Notes under the pieces: model-generated
Databases searched by the model: none
The model's input: only the letters and a program-made list of their open reading frames with translations
What the model was told of the DNA's origin: nothing
Assembly (NCBI GenBank): GCA_032125735.1
Contig: JAQBBZ010000050.1
Coordinates: 1-17,063, forward strand
DNA length: 17,063 nucleotides
Direction of reading: 5' to 3'
Source: Labilibaculum sp032125735
GTDB lineage: Bacteria > Bacteroidota > Bacteroidia > Bacteroidales > Marinifilaceae
Made by a program: the position numbers and the translations under genes
Shown: piece by piece, positions 13,275 through 17,063 of the stretch
Numbering within the stretch: position 1 is the stretch's first letter
How the letters are laid out: each line of letters begins with the position of its first letter

Positions 13275-14628
13275 ACTTCTTTATTTTATTGTACAATGTT
13301 TGTCGTGTTACTCCTAATTGGGCCGATACAGCCGACAAATTCCCCATTTGCTTTTCGATTGCCCCAAGGATCAACTGTTTTTCCATATCTTCCAAGGTTC
13401 CACCATAAGCTTCTAATGATGAGAATTCATCCATTTTAAAGACAAAATCTTTTGCTGTAATTAGATGTGTATCGCTAAGAATTACAGCCTTTTCGATTGC
13501 ATGCTGCAATTCACGCACATTTCCAGGCCATCGGTAAACTTGTAGTTTTGAAATTGCATCTGATGAAATAATCAAGCCTTTCTTATTGTATTTTTCGGCA
13601 TAAAGATTTACAAAAAAACTCACCAATTCGGGGATGTCAGCGATACGATCCCGCAAAGATGGCAATTCAATCTGTATGGTGTTTATCCGATAGAGCAAAT
13701 CCTCCCGGAAACGACCTTCTCCTATCATTTTTGCCAAATTGCAATTGGTCGCACAAACCAACCGTACATCAATATCAACAGGCAGGTTTTCGCCCAGTCG
13801 GGTTAGCGTTCTATTCTGCAATACCGATAACAACTTCGCCTGCATTGGCATGGACAAATTTCCAATTTCGTCGAGAAACAGTGTGCCTCCATTAGCTGCT
13901 TCAATTTTTCCCATCCGATCAGTTCCCGCATCAGTAAAAGCTCCTTTTTTGTGCCCAAACAACTCACTCTCAAACAAATTCTCAGCAATAGAACCCATAT
14001 CAACAGTAACCATCACATTTTGGCTTCGGTTTGATAAACGATGAATCTCCTTTGCCACCAATTCCTTTCCAGTTCCATTTTCCCCGGTTATCAGAATATT
14101 CGCATGAGTTACCGCGACTTTTTGAACCACATCCATTACTTTTTCCCAAGCAGCTGATGTGCCAATGATGTGGTTTTTATTTCTGTTAATTTCAGCGATT
14201 AATTCACTTTCCTTTAAACGTAAATTCTTTACCTCTTTTCGGGAATGACTTAATTTCCACGCCATATTGATAGTCGTAAGCATTTTCTCGTTTTCCCATG
14301 GTTTCAGAACAAAATCGACTGCTCCCGAGCGAACTGCTTTTACAGCCAATTCTACATCTCCGTAGGCGGTAATCATCACTACGCTCATTCCTGAGTTGTA
14401 TTCTAAAATCTGATTTAGCCAATAAATCCCTTCATTTCCGGTATTAATTCCGGCTTTAAAATTCATATCCAAAAGCACTACATCGTAATTGTCCTTTTTC
14501 AGTTCCGAAAGCAATGCATTTGGGCTCGATAAACATTTTACTTTTTTACAGCTTCCAGTCAATAACAAATCCAAAGCACTCAGAATGCTTTTATTATCAT
14601 CAACAATTAAAACTTTGGCTTCTTTCAT
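13264..14628 (-). CDS. Sigma-54-dependent response regulator, NtrC family
   Basis: A 454-residue activator with three domains. The receiver (1-125) has acidic Asp10/Asp11, phospho-acceptor Asp54 (VVLLDMNF), Thr87 and Lys109. The AAA+ sigma-54 interaction domain (about 153-380) has Walker A GENGTGKE (182-189), ELFGHKKGAFTDA (222-234), Walker B GTLFLDEIG (248-256) and the RFREDLLYRINTIQIELPSLRDR sensor region. The Fis-type helix-turn-helix lies at the C-terminus (LSAVSAQLGVTRQTLYNKIKKYGL). The sigma-54 contact loop is GAFTDA, with Asp in place of the second Gly of GAFTGA. This variant is frequent in Bacteroidota NtrC-type proteins and is not by itself a sign of inactivity. The gene is first in the pair, overlaps the kinase gene and is divergent from an exporter operon with a sigma-54-like promoter, its probable target. 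Confidence 0.95.
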   Translation of the reverse strand: MKEAKVLIVDDNKSILSALDLLLTGSCKKVKCLSSPNALLSELKKDNYDVVLLDMNFKAGINTGNEGIYWLNQILEYNSGMSVVMITAYGDVELAVKAVRSGAVDFVLKPWENEKMLTTINMAWKLSHSRKEVKNLRLKESELIAEINRNKNHIIGTSAAWEKVMDVVQKVAVTHANILITGENGTGKELVAKEIHRLSNRSQNVMVTVDMGSIAENLFESELFGHKKGAFTDAGTDRMGKIEAANGGTLFLDEIGNLSMPMQAKLLSVLQNRTLTRLGENLPVDIDVRLVCATNCNLAKMIGEGRFREDLLYRINTIQIELPSLRDRIADIPELVSFFVNLYAEKYNKKGLIISSDAISKLQVYRWPGNVRELQHAIEKAVILSDTHLITAKDFVFKMDEFSSLEAYGGTLEDMEKQLILGAIEKQMGNLSAVSAQLGVTRQTLYNKIKKYGL

Positions 14629-14984
14629 TTTTAGTTAAGATCTGAGATGTGATAAATTAGATTTTAGATTCCCAATAGAGCAGCATCTAATTTTTATCTA
14701 AAGTAGAAATCTTTTCAAAAAATTAGACAACGACTGTCCATTTTTTTTACACTCCATTTTATCCTTCTCAACATAAACAGCTAATAATGTACGACTAACG
14801 AAGCTTGGCACAGGATTAGATATACAATGCCTAAATAACAGATATTATTATTCTGATAAACTTAAAGAATAGATTAAATACCGATTACTATTTAAATTGA
14901 TCGATAACTTCACTCCGTTTATTATAGATCTTTAAATATGTATCGGCATTATACCCTTTCGTATAGAAATTTAAATAGTATAAC
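14629..14984. other. Divergent regulatory region between response regulator and exporter genes
   Basis: 356 nt without a gene, AT-rich. It holds the sigma-54-like promoter at 14805-14821 for the plus-strand exporter. It also contains an inverted arrangement of TTAGAT (14657-14662, 14664-14669) and ATCTAA (14685-14690, 14696-14701) that could be an activator site or chance in AT-rich DNA. No convincing TAnnTTTG promoter was found for the minus-strand regulator. Confidence 0.5.
14805..14821 (+). promoter_or_regulatory. Candidate sigma-54 (-24/-12) promoter for the exporter operon
   Basis: TTGGCACAGGATTAGAT matches the -24 half of YTGGCACGRNNNTTGCW perfectly (TTGGCAC) with correct spacing to the -12 half, where TAGA replaces TTGC (the GC is GA). 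The transcription start would be about 150 nt upstream of the adaptor ATG. Presence of an NtrC-type regulator directly upstream supports the assignment; the weak -12 half lowers confidence. Confidence 0.5.
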
Positions 14985-16238
14985 ATGTCAATGGATCGCA
15001 AAATAGAAGTGAAGAAAGGTTTCAAAACCAAACATATTTATATCCTGCTTGGGATAATCTTTCTGGGGTTTATAGTGTGGTTGCTGCTGAGTAGTTCTAC
15101 CTCTACTTATCGCACCGAGCTTGAAAAACTAACCATATCAGAAGTCTCGCAGGCTGAGTTCAAGGATTACATTTCGATTATTGGAACGGTTGAACCCAAA
15201 ACAACCATTTATATGGATGTTGAAGAGGGTGGAAAAGTTGTTGAGAAATTAATTGACGAAGGTGAATTGGTAAAAAAAGGAGATGTAATTCTTAGACTGA
15301 TCAACAACGATCTTAAATTGCAGATTCTCAATACCGAATCGTCACTTGCCTATCAGGCCAATGAATTGCGCAATACTTTGATTAATATGGAACAGCAGAA
15401 AATCAGTAACAAACAACAAATTCTAAGCATCGACACCGATATCATCAGACAAAAAAGACAATATGAACAGAACCTGCTTTTATTCGAAAAGGGATTTGTA
15501 TCAAAAGAAGTCTACCTAAGATCGAAGGAAGATTATGACCTTTCCCTGCAAGATCGTCAGTTACGATATCAGCGCATGGTTCAGGATTCCATTTTTCGGG
15601 AAAATCAGAAAATCCAGATGAATAGTAGTCTGAATAATATGAAACAGAACCTTAAGATGGTTCGGGAGCGACTGGAGAATTTGAATATTAAAGCTCCAGC
15701 CGATGGTCAGCTGGGAAGTTTAGATATTGAAATTGGCCAATCGATTAACCGGGGCGAAAGAATAGGACAACTTCATATTCTGAACAATTTTAAAGTGCTT
15801 GCCGAAGTCGACGAACATTATATTGACCGGGTTCGCCGCGATTTAAGTGCTTCGCTGCTACGCAACGATCAAGACTTCGTTCTGAAGACTAAAAAAGTAT
15901 ATCCGGAAGTTCGGGATGGTCGTTTTAAAATAGATCTGATTTTCGATGGGAAATCTCCGGAGAATTTACGCACCGGACAAACCTATCACATTAAACTGGA
16001 ATTGGGACAAGCAACTGATGCGTTGCTCCTAACACACGGAGGATTCTTCCAAAGTACCGGCGGACAATGGGTATTTGTTTTGGATGAATCGGGGCGCTTT
16101 GCCACCAAGCGAAACATTAAAATCGGCAGACAGAATTCTCAATATTTTGAAGTCTTGGAGGGATTACAAGCAGGCGAAAAAGTAATTACTTCGAGCTACG
16201 ATACTTTTGGAGACAATGAACGGATTGATTTTAAATAA
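14985..16238 (+). CDS. HlyD/MacA-type periplasmic adaptor of an ABC exporter
   Basis: A 417-residue membrane-anchored adaptor. One N-terminal transmembrane helix (about 18-36) follows a basic cytosolic tail. First half-lipoyl strands lie at about 66-108 (ISIIGTVEPKTTIYMDVEEGGKVVEKL... GDVILRL), a long coiled coil at about 110-232 rich in Gln/Asn/Lys, second half-lipoyl at 234-268 (IKAPADGQLGSLDIEIGQSINRGERIGQL), then beta-barrel and membrane-proximal domains to GLQAGEKVITSSYDTFGDNERI. MacA/HlyD adaptors bridge an inner-membrane ABC transporter to an outer-membrane channel. The ATPase follows 144 nt downstream; permeases are presumably beyond the window. The divergent NtrC-type system probably regulates it. 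Translation may also start at Met3 (14991). Confidence 0.9.
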   Translation: MSMDRKIEVKKGFKTKHIYILLGIIFLGFIVWLLLSSSTSTYRTELEKLTISEVSQAEFKDYISIIGTVEPKTTIYMDVEEGGKVVEKLIDEGELVKKGDVILRLINNDLKLQILNTESSLAYQANELRNTLINMEQQKISNKQQILSIDTDIIRQKRQYEQNLLLFEKGFVSKEVYLRSKEDYDLSLQDRQLRYQRMVQDSIFRENQKIQMNSSLNNMKQNLKMVRERLENLNIKAPADGQLGSLDIEIGQSINRGERIGQLHILNNFKVLAEVDEHYIDRVRRDLSASLLRNDQDFVLKTKKVYPEVRDGRFKIDLIFDGKSPENLRTGQTYHIKLELGQATDALLLTHGGFFQSTGGQWVFVLDESGRFATKRNIKIGRQNSQYFEVLEGLQAGEKVITSSYDTFGDNERIDFK

Positions 16239-16298
16239 TAATGATCATACAGATAATAAAACAACATAATAAATAGAATTTAGTAATTTACCCCTAAA

Positions 16299-16344
16299 TC
16301 CCCAGAAGGGGACTTAACAAACTGAAAAAGCCCCCTTCTGGGGA
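16299..16344. repeat. Long intercistronic inverted repeat
   Basis: Perfect 13-bp arms TCCCCAGAAGGGG (16299-16311) and CCCCTTCTGGGGA (16332-16344) enclose a 20-nt loop. The A/T tract after it is not a T run on the plus strand, so it is not a good terminator for the adaptor gene; it could stabilise the upstream mRNA or attenuate the ATPase. The arms resemble C/G-rich 'CCCC...AAGGGG' intergenic palindromes seen in many Bacteroidota genomes (recalled, not checked). Confidence 0.7.
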
Positions 16345-16382
16345 AAAGCAATTATACTTAATTATTCAAAAAATAGATAGCT

Positions 16383-17063
16383 ATGATTAACACAGTAAAC
16401 CTAAGCAAGGTATTTAGAACCGATGAGATTGAGACTTTGGCTTTGAACAATGTAAATCTGAAAATCAACAAAGGCGAATTTGTTGCCATTATGGGTCCAT
16501 CGGGTTGTGGCAAATCTACCCTGATGAACATTCTGGGTTTGCTCGATAATCCTTCGGAAGGGCAATACACTTTCGATAGTACCGAAGTGGCCGGCCTTAA
16601 AGAAGGTCAGCGTACCGATCTGCGAAAAGGAAACATTGGTTTTGTATTTCAAAGTTTCAACTTGATTGATGAGTTGAATGTATTCGAAAATGTTGAAATG
16701 CCATTGGTTTATCAGCGCATCAGCAGTAAAACCCGAAAAGAGATGGTGAACAAAGTTCTGGATCGAATGAACATGAGTCATCGTGCAAAGCATTATCCTC
16801 AGCAATTGTCTGGCGGACAGCAGCAACGTGTGGCAATTTCCAGAGCAGTGGTTTCCAATCCGGGATTAATACTTGCCGATGAGCCAACAGGTAATCTGGA
16901 CTCAAAAAATGGTCAGGAAGTGATGGAACTGCTTACCGAACTAAACCGCGAAGGAACAACAATCATCATGGTTACTCACTCCATTCAAGATGCCGGCTAT
17001 GCCCACCGAATCATTAATCTGTTTGACGGTAAAGTTGTTATGGAAGAGTGTTTGGTGGCTGAG
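16383..17063 (+). CDS. ABC transporter ATP-binding protein, MacB/LolD type (3' end beyond window)
   Basis: An open frame of 227 codons from the ATG at 16383 that runs off the window end without a stop. It has Walker A GPSGCGKST (38-46), Q-loop FVFQSFNLIDELN, signature LSGGQQQRVAISRA, Walker B LILADEPTGNLD, and H-loop VTHS. It opens MINTVNLSKVFRTDEIETLA, as usual for MacB-type NBDs of Bacteroidota. Family members are about 220-235 residues, so only a few residues are likely missing. It follows the HlyD/MacA-like adaptor on the same strand, separated by the inverted repeat at 16299-16344, and should be the motor of that exporter; FtsX-like permeases are expected just downstream. Confidence 0.93.
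   Translation, partial: MINTVNLSKVFRTDEIETLALNNVNLKINKGEFVAIMGPSGCGKSTLMNILGLLDNPSEGQYTFDSTEVAGLKEGQRTDLRKGNIGFVFQSFNLIDELNVFENVEMPLVYQRISSKTRKEMVNKVLDRMNMSHRAKHYPQQLSGGQQQRVAISRAVVSNPGLILADEPTGNLDSKNGQEVMELLTELNREGTTIIMVTHSIQDAGYAHRIINLFDGKVVMEECLVAE

Noticed and set aside
13264..14628. Inactive regulator because of GAFTDA in place of GAFTGA
   Set aside because: As far as I recall this variant is common in Bacteroidota NtrC-type proteins, and all other AAA+ motifs are intact.
14651..14660. Third copy of the foldback element (GATAAATTAG)
   Set aside because: Only ten bases match the element's left end; the conserved internal block and right end are missing.

Overview
The window looks like chromosomal DNA from a member of the Bacteroidota, probably a marine or anaerobic relative of the Marinilabiliales. 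This is inferred from protein style (DUF5362, LolA-like, NtrC-type regulator with an NtrY-like kinase), moderate-to-low GC, Bacteroidota-type promoter boxes (TAnnTTTG) and weak Shine-Dalgarno signals. No rRNA, tRNA or CRISPR array is visible.

Positions 1-2360: a block of REP-like hairpins (about 1-438) is followed by a minus-strand cluster. In transcription order it holds a Vsr-type mismatch nuclease, an HNH endonuclease with an N-terminal helix-turn-helix-like segment, a YidD-like protein and a small DUF4177-like protein, ending at a clear intrinsic terminator. Positions 2424-2967 hold an 81-bp tandem repeat array directly abutting a foldback (MITE-like) element. A related copy of that element lies at 8614-8732. 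An uncharacterised protein gene (3326-4069) with a strong terminator follows.

Positions 4200-5090: a REP/RAYT unit. A Y1 (HUH) REP-associated tyrosine transposase is flanked by palindromes that carry GTAG at their foot. Its stop codon lies inside the GTAG of the downstream REP, and a degenerate REP lies inside its coding sequence.

Positions 5195-10661: a plus-strand operon-like array. It contains a LolA-like periplasmic protein, two different FtsX/MacB-type permeases, an ABC ATPase and an outer-membrane beta-barrel resembling DUF1302-type proteins. Together they suggest a dedicated ABC route moving a lipid or lipoprotein substrate to the outer membrane. Two intergenic insertions (a heptanucleotide repeat and the foldback element) interrupt the array.

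Positions 10671-11751: a GNAT acetyltransferase and a DUF5362 membrane protein on the minus strand. Positions 11919-17063: an NtrC-type sigma-54 response regulator and its overlapping histidine kinase gene, transcribed away from a MacAB-like exporter (adaptor plus ATPase, the latter cut by the window end). A sigma-54-like promoter lies in the divergent intergenic region, so the two-component system probably controls the exporter.
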